DNA of 5,500 nucleotides, from assembly GCA_003218935.1 (NCBI GenBank), contig QHPA01000402.1, positions 1 to 5,500 of the forward strand, in the 5' to 3' direction. Origin of the DNA: Verrucomicrobiota bacterium. GTDB lineage: Bacteria > Verrucomicrobiota > Verrucomicrobiia > Limisphaerales > AV2. The notes under the pieces were generated by a model, which ran no database searches, was not told the origin of the DNA, and saw only the letters and a list, made by a program, of their open reading frames with translations. Below are positions 1 to 5,044 of the stretch, piece after piece (within the stretch, counting starts at the first letter, position 1; each line of letters starts with the position of its first letter). A program made the position numbers and the translations under genes.

Positions 1-1
1 T

Positions 2-1057
2 CGGGCGTTGCGCCTGCCGGAAGCATCGTTCGAAAACTTCCCGCGCACGCAGGCGCTCTATGCGCATTTCACAGGCGTGAAGCGGTGGGAGGACTTGGGC
101 GGCGTTTCACAGAAACGCCCGGGAGGAGAGCCGCCGTATCCGGTGGACGACGCGGCAGTGCACCATATTTTCGACGGCGGCTGGATCTGGGTGTTGCGGT
201 TCAACAACGGCGTCACCAGCGCCGGCGTCGCGGCTACGGAGGAGCTCGCCAGTCGACTGCGTTTGGCAGAGGGCGCGGCGGCCTGGGACCGGGTCCTGGA
301 ACGTCTGCCCACTCTGCGCGAGCAGTTCGCAGACGCAAAAGCGCAATTTTCGTTCGTTCACACACCACGACTTTCCTTCCGCAGCGGCGCGGTCGTTGGC
401 CCGCGCTGGGCGTTGTTGCCGTCGGCCGCGGGTTTTGTTGACCCGCTGCTCTCGACTGGATTTCCCCTGACGTTGTTGGGCGTGGGGCGAGTGGCGGAGA
501 TTCTGGCCACCGACTGGAACTCGCCTGAGGTTGAAGAACGCCTGAGTCAATACGCGCAATGCACGCTTCAGGAGCTTGACGCGTCGGTCCGGCTGGTCGG
601 GGCGCTTTATGCCAACATGAACGATTTCCCGCTCTTCGCTGCCCTGTCGTTGCTCTACTTTGCAGCCGCGAGTTTTTCGGAGTCGGCGCGCCGGTTGAAT
701 CGGTCGGACTTGGCCAGCGGATTTCTCTTGCACGATCATCCGCGTTTCGGTCCGTTGCTTCGCTCCTGTTGTGAACGCGCATCGTGCGCCCGGGAAAATG
801 GCGGTTTAACCGCCGCGGTGCGGAATGAATTGATTGACGATATCTTTGGTGCGATCGAGCCGGTTGATGTGGCCGGCTTGAGCGACCGCAGCCGTGCCAA
901 CTGGTATCCCGTTGAGGCGCGCGACCTGTTGAACGCCGCTGGAAAGCTCGGAGCAAGAGAGTTCGACATCAAGCGATTGCTGGCCCGATGCGGGTTTTTC
1001 CGTGCGCAGGATTTCGCCGCGGAGGGCGTGGCGGGTACATCCTTGCGGAGTGAATAG
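2..1057 (+). CDS. FAD-dependent oxidoreductase, flavin-halogenase-like (C-terminal part, 5' truncated by window)
   Basis: The reading frame is open from the first full codon at base 2 to TAG at 1055-1057, giving 351 visible residues. The N-terminal FAD-binding GxGxxG region must lie before the window. Two segments resemble flavin-dependent tryptophan-halogenase-type proteins. One is an aromatic strand GGWIWVLRFNNG (visible residues about 59-70), followed by a TSAGV-type strand. The other is SAAGFVDPLLSTG (about 141-153), which matches the FAD-contacting 'GFVDP...S(S/T)G' loop at the end of the FAD domain. The rest is helical and Arg/Leu-rich, as in the C-terminal part of this family. The Asp often found just before this loop ('GDAA') is replaced here ('PSAA'). 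Family knowledge suggests a soluble flavoenzyme using FADH2/O2 on an aromatic or related substrate. Halogenation itself is not shown, because the catalytic Lys and WxWxIP motif would fall outside the window or are not evident. A generic NAD(P)/FAD-dependent oxidoreductase is the alternative. Confidence 0.75.
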   Translation, partial: RALRLPEASFENFPRTQALYAHFTGVKRWEDLGGVSQKRPGGEPPYPVDDAAVHHIFDGGWIWVLRFNNGVTSAGVAATEELASRLRLAEGAAAWDRVLERLPTLREQFADAKAQFSFVHTPRLSFRSGAVVGPRWALLPSAAGFVDPLLSTGFPLTLLGVGRVAEILATDWNSPEVEERLSQYAQCTLQELDASVRLVGALYANMNDFPLFAALSLLYFAAASFSESARRLNRSDLASGFLLHDHPRFGPLLRSCCERASCARENGGLTAAVRNELIDDIFGAIEPVDVAGLSDRSRANWYPVEARDLLNAAGKLGAREFDIKRLLARCGFFRAQDFAAEGVAGTSLRSE

Positions 1058-1121
1058 TGCTTCCAGCCTGCCGCGGCCAAAGCACGCAAATTCCCGCCGC
1101 CTTTCCAGCCAGCCGGACATA

Positions 1122-1140
1122 GACAGGCAGGATGCCTGTC
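1122..1140. repeat. Short perfect palindrome (REP-like) in intergenic gap
   Basis: GACAGGCA (1122-1129) and TGCCTGTC (1133-1140) are perfect 8-base inverted arms around the 3-base loop GGA. The element lies in the 168-base gap between the flavoprotein and the nfeD gene. No T-tract follows it on either strand (the sequence continues CCAGTACTG), so it is not a typical intrinsic terminator. From memory, 'ACAGGCAGGATGCCTGT'-type sequences recur between genes in Verrucomicrobiota genomes, but only one copy is in this window. The rest of the gap shows no gene. An AGGAGG at 1200-1205 is the only other signal in it. Confidence 0.55.
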
Positions 1141-1225
1141 CCAGTACTGTGGCAGTGTGCGGATGCGCGCGGATGCGGCCTTCGGTTGTCTTGCAGGGCA
1201 GGAGGACATGCGATAGTCTTTGAGC

Positions 1226-2635
1226 ATGAGAGCCAGAGCGGCGGCGTTCCTTTTGGCAACCATTTCCTCCCTGTGCGGATTCGATTTGCGCGGCAGTGAA
1301 ACGGACGGCTCCGGTCAAAGGAAGGTTTACGTCCTGCCTGTTCGCGACGACATCATGCCGCCATTGGTTTATCTGGTGCGTCGCGGCGTGAAGGAGGCGA
1401 TGGAGGCAAAAGCGGATTTGCTCGTGCTCGACATGGATACCAACGGCGGACGCGTCGATGTGACAGAAGAAATTATCGGGATCCTGAACAATTTCAAAGG
1501 ACAGACTGCGACGTTCGTGAACAAAAAGGCCTTTTCCGCCGGCGCGTTCATTTCTGTCGCGACTCAAAAAATCTTCATGGCGCCGCTAAGCGTCATCGGC
1601 GCCGCCGCGCCCATCATGATGGTGCCGGGAGGAACTCCGCAGGACATGCCCGAAACGATGCAGGCTAAAATGAATTCCGCGCTTCGGGCACTGGTGCGAA
1701 CTTCAGCCGAGAAAAACGGCTACAACATCGAAGTCGTCGAGGCGATGATCGATAAAAGCAAAGAGCTGAAAATCGACGGCAAGGTACTGAACGAGAAGGG
1801 CCAGATTCTTACCCTCACCAACACTGAAGCGGAGCGCGAATATGGCGAGCCACCGAAGCCGCTGCTTTCATCCGGAACAGTAGAGACCATCGAAGAGCTG
1901 TTGCAGAAGCTCGGTTATGTTGACGCGGCGCGGGTGGACATCAAACCAACCGGCGTGGAACGATTGGCGACGTGGATTAACATGATCAGTCCCTTGTTGT
2001 TGATCATCGGGATCGCCGGGATTTACCTCGAGCTCAAGACGCCGGGATTCGGGTTGCCGGGAATCATCGGGATCGTCGCGTTCGCGCTCTACTTTTTCGG
2101 GGGTTACATCGCGGGGTTGTCCGGGCTGGAATGGATTGCGGTGTTCTTATTGGGACTGGCGCTGGTGGGACTGGAACTGTTCGTCTTTCCGGGAACGGTT
2201 GCGTTGGGACTGATCGGGGCGGTGTTGATGCTGGTCGCGCTGGTGATGGCGATGGTGGATGTCTATCCTGGAATGCCGGCGATTCCAACTTTCGAGAAGC
2301 TGGAGCTGCCACTGCGGGACCTGTTCGTCGCGTTTGTTGGTGGAGGGGCAGCGGTATTGTTGTTGAGCCGCTGGCTGCCGAAAACTTCGATTTACGGAAA
2401 ACTCGTTTCGCAAACCGCCAGCGGCGTGAGCACGGTGGCGGAGCTGGAGCAGAAGCAAAAGTCACGCATTGGCCAGGTGGGCGTGGCCATCTCGTCGCTG
2501 CGCCCCGGTGGCAAGGCCCAGTTTGGCGACGAAATTCTGGATGTCATTTCGCAGGGAGACATGATTGACAAGGGCCAGCGCGTGAAAATCATCGGCCACA
2601 GCAGCACCGAGGCGGTGGTGGAAGCGGCGAGTTAG
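1226..2635 (+). CDS. nfeD: Long-form NfeD: membrane-bound ClpP-class serine protease
   Basis: This 469-residue protein has the full long-NfeD architecture. A hydrophobic N-terminus (about 5-18) looks like a signal peptide. A ClpP/SppA-like domain (about 30-215) carries the TNGG glycine loop (72-75), the SAGAF nucleophile motif with probable catalytic Ser104, and the MAPLSVIGAAAP core strand. Lys148, about 44 residues after the Ser, matches my recollection of the Ser97/Lys138 dyad spacing in the archaeal 1510-N protease. About five membrane segments follow (253-270, 274-298, 301-321, 324-344, 366-384), then a C-terminal OB-fold NfeD domain (about 414-468) with LRPGGKA and KGQRVKII. Family knowledge: it cleaves hydrophobic segments of membrane or stomatin/flotillin-type partners in envelope quality control. 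No stomatin gene lies beside it here. I chose ATG 1226; TTG 1220 is in frame and closer to AGGAGG (1200-1205), so it is a real alternative adding two residues. The gene ends at TAG and converges on the minus-strand cassette. Confidence 0.93.
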   Translation: MRARAAAFLLATISSLCGFDLRGSETDGSGQRKVYVLPVRDDIMPPLVYLVRRGVKEAMEAKADLLVLDMDTNGGRVDVTEEIIGILNNFKGQTATFVNKKAFSAGAFISVATQKIFMAPLSVIGAAAPIMMVPGGTPQDMPETMQAKMNSALRALVRTSAEKNGYNIEVVEAMIDKSKELKIDGKVLNEKGQILTLTNTEAEREYGEPPKPLLSSGTVETIEELLQKLGYVDAARVDIKPTGVERLATWINMISPLLLIIGIAGIYLELKTPGFGLPGIIGIVAFALYFFGGYIAGLSGLEWIAVFLLGLALVGLELFVFPGTVALGLIGAVLMLVALVMAMVDVYPGMPAIPTFEKLELPLRDLFVAFVGGGAAVLLLSRWLPKTSIYGKLVSQTASGVSTVAELEQKQKSRIGQVGVAISSLRPGGKAQFGDEILDVISQGDMIDKGQRVKIIGHSSTEAVVEAAS

Positions 2636-2689
2636 AGCAATTGGCAAAATAAATTTCCGAAATGAAACCGATTGTCGAATGTCCAACGG

Positions 2690-2757
2690 CTCCCCTCACC
2701 CTGCCCTCTCCCCTCATCGGATGAGGGGAGAGGGTGGCTTTAGCCGGGTGAGGGGAG
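2690..2757. repeat. 68-base double-stem palindromic element (REP/MITE-like) between convergent genes
   Basis: An outer 12-base arm CTCCCCTCACCC (2690-2701) is perfectly complementary to GGGTGAGGGGAG (2746-2757). Nested within it, a 15-base arm CCCTCTCCCCTCATC (2704-2718) is perfectly complementary to GATGAGGGGAGAGGG (2720-2734) around one G. The two sides of the outer stem are asymmetrically spaced from the inner hairpin (2 bases left, 11 bases right). It lies in the 202-base gap between the stop codons of nfeD and the LTPEQ-protein gene. This CCCTCACCC...CCCTCTCCCC type of palindrome is a widespread intergenic repeat in GC-rich bacteria. There is no U-tract, but such a stem could still stop or stabilise readthrough transcripts from both sides. 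No coding potential is evident. Confidence 0.8.
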
Positions 2758-2810
2758 TTCCTGCACACGACGTTGATCGGAAATTACTTTTGGCAACCAC
2801 TCTAATTGCG

Positions 2811-2835
2811 GCAGCGAAACTTTGCGAGTCGCTGC
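2811..2835 (-). terminator. Possible hairpin just after the stop of the LTPEQ-protein gene
   Basis: GCAGCGA (2811-2817) and TCGCTGC (2829-2835) form a perfect 7-base stem with an 11-base loop. On the minus strand it begins 2 bases past the TGA (2840-2838) of the sigma cassette's last gene, a good place for a transcript end. The sequence after the stem on that strand is CGCAATTAGAG with no run of T, so intrinsic termination would be weak. It may simply stabilise the 3' end or be chance. Confidence 0.3.
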
Positions 2836-2837
2836 GG

Positions 2838-3281
2838 TCATTCCGTTTTTTCGGCGGGAGGCGGTGACGGACGAGCAGTGCGCTCGTCGGGTTTCTTTCG
2901 CTCGTCATACCGCTGCATGATCTCCGCGAATTTTCTGCGTTGTTCGGGAGTCAGTTCGCTACGGATTTTTTGCCGCATCTCCCTGAATTCCTCGCTAGTC
3001 TTCTGGCCGACTTCGTCCCGCAGCGCTTTCACTCGCTCCTGACTGTCGTGGATAATGGCTTCGATGCGTTCCCGCTGTTCGGGGGTCAAATCAAGCTCGG
3101 CCTGCATCCGGCGTGAAAGCTCGCGCAACTGGCCTTCTCTTGGCATGGCCACCGGCTTCTTCGCGGCAACAGCCCCTCTGGGACGGGCAGGCTGCTTCCG
3201 CAAGTTCACCGTCAGGCCGCCGGTCACGACGCCGGCGGCGAAGATCACCAGCGCGGCGAGGATGGGTTTCCAGGTGTTCAC
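2838..3281 (-). CDS. Single-pass membrane/periplasmic LTPEQ-repeat protein, CpxP/Spy/CnrX-like
   Basis: The protein has 147 residues. An N-terminal membrane segment (about 5-27) anchors a highly charged, all-helical periplasmic portion. Two copies of LTPEQ occur, at 65-69 (LDLTPEQRERIEAII) and 110-114 (SELTPEQRRKFAEIM), 45 residues apart. This is the LTxxQ signature of the Spy/CpxP/CnrX helical-hairpin family. A Pro/Lys-rich spacer (31-48) and a Pro-rich tail (138-147) flank the core. The GTG start at 3281 overlaps the upstream TGA as GTGA (4 bases), indicating translational coupling. The frame is open further upstream (to 3413), but that part runs antiparallel to no known domain and overlaps the preceding gene, so I reject it. 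Inference: a periplasmic sensor or chaperone working with the sigma/anti-sigma pair. There is one His (78), no Cys and no HxxxH, so CnrX-type metal sensing is not supported. Confidence 0.82.
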   Translation of the reverse strand: MNTWKPILAALVIFAAGVVTGGLTVNLRKQPARPRGAVAAKKPVAMPREGQLRELSRRMQAELDLTPEQRERIEAIIHDSQERVKALRDEVGQKTSEEFREMRQKIRSELTPEQRRKFAEIMQRYDERKKPDERTARPSPPPAEKTE

Positions 3282-3583
3282 CAGGTTTCGGTCTGGTTGT
3301 CGAGCGGCGCGTAGAGGCTGTTTTCCAGGTCGGCGGCGAGAGTCTCGCGTGAATTGTCGTTGCGCTGGGCAAGGAAAGTCCAGACGCCCAGGAACAGAGT
3401 GACGGCGAGGCACGGGGCGACGGCCTGCCAGAGGGTCCGGTTCCAGATCGCGAAGAGGTCCAGCGCCGGCTTTTCGGCGAGGCGCGCCATGACGCGCTTT
3501 TCAAAGGCGTAAGGCACGTCCCCGCCGGGAGGATGCGCGCGCGCAGCGGCGAGCAGTTTCTTCCGAAGCTCGGTGAGGTTCAT
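3278..3583 (-). CDS. Short single-pass membrane protein, putative anti-sigma factor (CnrY-like position)
   Basis: The protein has 101 residues from ATG 3583. A cytoplasmic amphipathic N-terminus (1-48, including FEKRVMARL at about 28-36) precedes one clear membrane helix (about 51-71, TLWQAVAPCLAVTLFLGVW...). A short acidic tail of about 30 residues follows and would lie outside. It sits 40 bases downstream of the ECF sigma gene and overlaps the next gene by 4 bases. No zinc-binding HxxxCxxC anti-sigma motif is present; the only Cys is in the membrane helix. The anti-sigma role is inferred from size, topology and gene order (compare CnrY, 95 residues with one TM), not from a recognisable domain. 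No Shine-Dalgarno is evident before the ATG, so coupling to sigma translation or leader-independent initiation is possible. Confidence 0.7.
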   Translation of the reverse strand: MNLTELRKKLLAAARAHPPGGDVPYAFEKRVMARLAEKPALDLFAIWNRTLWQAVAPCLAVTLFLGVWTFLAQRNDNSRETLAADLENSLYAPLDNQTETW

Positions 3584-3623
3584 AGCAGGTCAATTCAACC
3601 AGACGGCATCATCAGGGCGCGGG

Positions 3624-4217
3624 TTACAAATACTTTTCTCGCGCCAGTTTTTCCAGGCATTTTCGCATCTCGGCGCGGGCGCGAAAGGCGCGAATCTTGA
3701 CGACCGACAGTGACCAGCCGGTCAGGGCGGCGATTTCCTTCACGGAGCGGTCCTCGATCTCCAGCAGGGTGAGGACGAGCCGCGCCGCTGGCGAGAGTTG
3801 GGCCAGCAGGCGCTCGACCAGTTCACGCGCGGCCGCCGCATGCTCGCTGGCGTCGGACGGATCGGCGCCGAAGCGTTCGAGCCAATCGCTTTCTTCATCG
3901 GAAATATCAGCAAACGACATCTCCCGGTTGCGCCGGTGCGCGCGCAAAAAATCGTAGCAAGTGCGCACCGCCAGCCGCATGAGCCAATGCTCGAACGGCG
4001 CGTCACCGCGAAAGCTGCGCAGTTTTTGAAACGCTTTGAGGAAGACCTCCTGGACGATGTCCTCGACTTCACTTTCACGTCGCGCGTAACGGCGCGCCGT
4101 GGCGAAGACGCGCGGTTGATATTTTTTTACGAGCGGCTCAAAGCTGGCGGTCTCGCCGTTCAACACCGCCGCAATCAGCTCCGCATCGGTCCGGTCCACA
4201 GCCGCGGAATCTGCCAT
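3624..4217 (-). CDS. ECF-family RNA polymerase sigma factor (sigma-70 family, RpoE-type)
   Basis: This 197-residue protein has the two-domain ECF layout. Sigma region 2 spans about 29-96, with YQPRVFATARRY, the DIVQEVFLKAFQKL helix that binds core polymerase, and FEHWLMRLAVRTCYDFLRAHRR for -10 recognition. A linker of about 40 residues is acidic (DISDEESDWLERFGADPSD). Region 4 spans about 138-190, with LSPAARLVLTLLEIEDRSVKEIA followed by the HTH GWSLSVVKIRAFRAR, which binds the -35 element. No region 3 or extra C-terminal domain is present. I chose ATG 4217; TTG 4235 is in frame but adds only six residues and has no better ribosome site. It is the first gene of a cassette with a membrane anti-sigma candidate and an LTPEQ periplasmic protein, so autoregulation from its own promoter is expected, though I could not define an ECF promoter in the 78-base upstream gap. 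Confidence 0.93.
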   Translation of the reverse strand: MADSAAVDRTDAELIAAVLNGETASFEPLVKKYQPRVFATARRYARRESEVEDIVQEVFLKAFQKLRSFRGDAPFEHWLMRLAVRTCYDFLRAHRRNREMSFADISDEESDWLERFGADPSDASEHAAAARELVERLLAQLSPAARLVLTLLEIEDRSVKEIAALTGWSLSVVKIRAFRARAEMRKCLEKLAREKYL

Positions 4218-4295
4218 AATTGCCGGGGGCGTCAAAGCGGAAAGCCACCGCGCGAACGCAGAATGGTTACACTGCGCAACAACGGAGTTGGCGGA

Positions 4296-4562
4296 CTAGT
4301 CGTGCGTGATTTTCAACGATCGCTCGAGTTCTTCGGAAAACTTCTTGATTTCCTCAAGGATTTTTTGCGGCTGCTCGGTGAGATTACTGACCATGCGATC
4401 AACCATTTCCGGCTTGCGGCGGATCAGTTCCAAAGCTGCCACAATCAGGGCGAGATGATTATTGACGTTGTGTCGTAAGTCCGAGAGTTTCCGATGCAAT
4501 TGAGCCACCTGCTCCGGACTGAGCGGAACAGTTTGACTGGGCAGACCCATGGCGCCTACCAT
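4296..4562 (-). CDS. Small DHp-like (histidine-kinase dimerisation helix) protein without ATPase domain
   Basis: The protein has 88 residues. From about 15 to 85 it is predicted as two long amphipathic helices. The first carries LHRKLSDLRHNVNNHLALIVAALELI, which resembles the H-box helix of sensor kinases of the 'LRHDxNNxL' type, with His31 as candidate phosphoacceptor followed by Asn rather than Glu/Asp. The second helix (about 52-84, MVDRMVSNL...ILEEIKKFSEELERSL) would complete the hairpin of a four-helix dimer. There is no N/G1/G2 ATP-binding box and no sensor domain, so it cannot autophosphorylate alone. It lies 78 bases upstream of the sigma gene on the same strand and may share its transcript. 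I chose ATG 4562; ATG 4550 and TTG 4586 are in-frame alternatives. I know no named family for it. A structural coiled-coil protein is the other reading. Confidence 0.7.
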   Translation of the reverse strand: MVGAMGLPSQTVPLSPEQVAQLHRKLSDLRHNVNNHLALIVAALELIRRKPEMVDRMVSNLTEQPQKILEEIKKFSEELERSLKITHD

Positions 4563-4679
4563 GGGCTGGTTGGCCCTTGAAAGCAAGCTGGTTTAGGGGG
4601 TTTCCGGCGGCAACACGGCTCGGCGCAGCGAGCGGGAAAGGACCGTTTAAACCGTCAACTTCAAGCGACTCTTTGCACG

Positions 4680-4708
4680 TTGACACATTGGCCGACCAAA
4701 ACTACTCT
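4680..4708 (+). promoter_or_regulatory. Probable housekeeping sigma promoter for rpsU
   Basis: A perfect -35 hexamer TTGACA (4680-4685) is followed after 17 bases by TACTCT (4703-4708), which matches TATAAT at three positions, including the key second A and last T. Transcription would start near 4715, leaving a leader of about 75 bases before the rpsU start codon. It is divergent from the DHp-like gene, whose start is at 4562. The remainder of the 4563-4788 gap shows no other clear signal. Confidence 0.5.
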
Positions 4709-4741
4709 CCTCGCTCCGGACTCGAAGGCCAAAGCGATCAA

Positions 4742-4792
4742 ATGGTTGTCCGCTGGTGCCCGGGTCCCGGAGAGGAAGTGAATCTGCGTTGA
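4742..4792 (+). other. Possible upstream ORF (leader peptide) overlapping the rpsU start
   Basis: ATG 4742 opens a frame encoding MVVRWCPGPGEEVNLR (16 residues) that ends at TGA 4790-4792. That stop overlaps the TTG start of rpsU (4789-4791) in the arrangement TTGA, typical of translational coupling. It lies downstream of the predicted transcription start. No Shine-Dalgarno is clear before the ATG, and a frame this short can arise by chance. Confidence 0.22.
4769..4778 (+). promoter_or_regulatory. Ribosome binding site of rpsU
   Basis: GGAGAGGAAG ends 10 bases before the TTG at 4789, with AGGA centred about 14 bases upstream. It is the purine-rich site that supports TTG 4789 over the in-frame GTG 4756, which lies before it. 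The GGAG portion can pair with CTCC(GG) at 4714-4719 at the expected 5' end of the leader, forming CTCCGG/CCGGAG. Confidence 0.5.
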
Positions 4793-4986
4793 CAGAGATC
4801 AAACTCAAAAAGGGCGAATCGGTGGAAAAAGCGCTGCGGCGATTGAAGAAAAAGATCGACCGCGAGGGCATCCTGAAGGAAGTGCGCAACCACCGGCATT
4901 ATGAAAAGCCGAGCGAACGGCGCCGTCGCAAAATGAAGATGGCCCGGTTTTCGGCCATGCTGAGCGCCCGCTATGCCGATTTGTAA
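4789..4986 (+). CDS. rpsU: Small ribosomal subunit protein bS21
   Basis: The 65-residue basic protein matches bS21 along its length. It has the N-terminal strand (TEIKLKKGES), the helix EKALRRLKKKIDREGILKEVRNHRHYEKPSERRRR typified by ALRRxKK and the EVRxxxxYEKPSE motif, then a second basic helix KMKMARFSAMLSARYADL. The usual family length is about 58-71 residues. It binds near the 3' end of 16S rRNA on the 30S platform and helps mRNA engagement. I place the start at TTG 4789 because conserved homology begins at the next codon and a purine-rich ribosome site precedes it. GTG 4756 would add 11 unrelated Pro/Gly/Arg residues. The gene has its own promoter and a strong terminator, so it is probably monocistronic. 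Confidence 0.95.
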   Translation: MTEIKLKKGESVEKALRRLKKKIDREGILKEVRNHRHYEKPSERRRRKMKMARFSAMLSARYADL

Positions 4987-5002
4987 ATAATCGAATCCCC
5001 GG

Positions 5003-5044
5003 GGCCGAGTGCTGTCCAACTCGCAAACACACTCGGCCTTTTTT
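5003..5044 (+). terminator. Intrinsic (rho-independent) terminator of rpsU
   Basis: GGCCGAGTG (5003-5011) and CACTCGGCC (5030-5038) form a perfect 9-base GC-rich stem with an 18-base loop, followed by six T residues (5039-5044). It starts 16 bases after the rpsU stop codon. The T-run directly touches the ATG at 5045 of the next gene. Confidence 0.9.

Noticed and set aside
107..956. Long open frames on the minus strand opposite the flavoprotein (107-739 and 234-956).
   Set aside because: They are Arg/Pro/Ser-rich with no recognisable domain and lie fully antisense to a well-supported gene. This is typical of GC-rich shadow frames.
736..1567. Minus-strand open frames crossing the gap between the flavoprotein and nfeD (736-1263, 806-1567).
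   Set aside because: They overlap two well-supported plus-strand genes and show no domain or ribosome site.
2679..2867. Short plus-strand frame through the palindromic repeat.
   Set aside because: Its sequence is just the translated repeat plus the antisense end of the LTPEQ-protein gene.
3282..3413. N-terminal extension of the LTPEQ protein to 3413.
   Set aside because: It would overlap most of the anti-sigma candidate in another frame, is Arg/Pro-rich and precedes a membrane helix that should be N-terminal. The GTGA overlap at 3281 is the better start.
4218..4295. A TGTAACC motif as an ECF-type -35 for autoregulation of the sigma gene.
   Set aside because: No matching -10 element at proper spacing could be defined, so a promoter call is not supportable.
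3798..4478. 226-residue plus-strand frame antisense to the sigma factor and DHp-like genes.
   Set aside because: It is antisense to two convincing genes and has no recognisable family features.
4641..4658. GTTTAAAC-centred near-palindrome (GACCGTTTAAACCGTC) as an operator in the divergent gap.
   Set aside because: Only the central 8 bases are truly palindromic; the flanks are direct repeats of ACCGT, and there is no second copy or regulator nearby.
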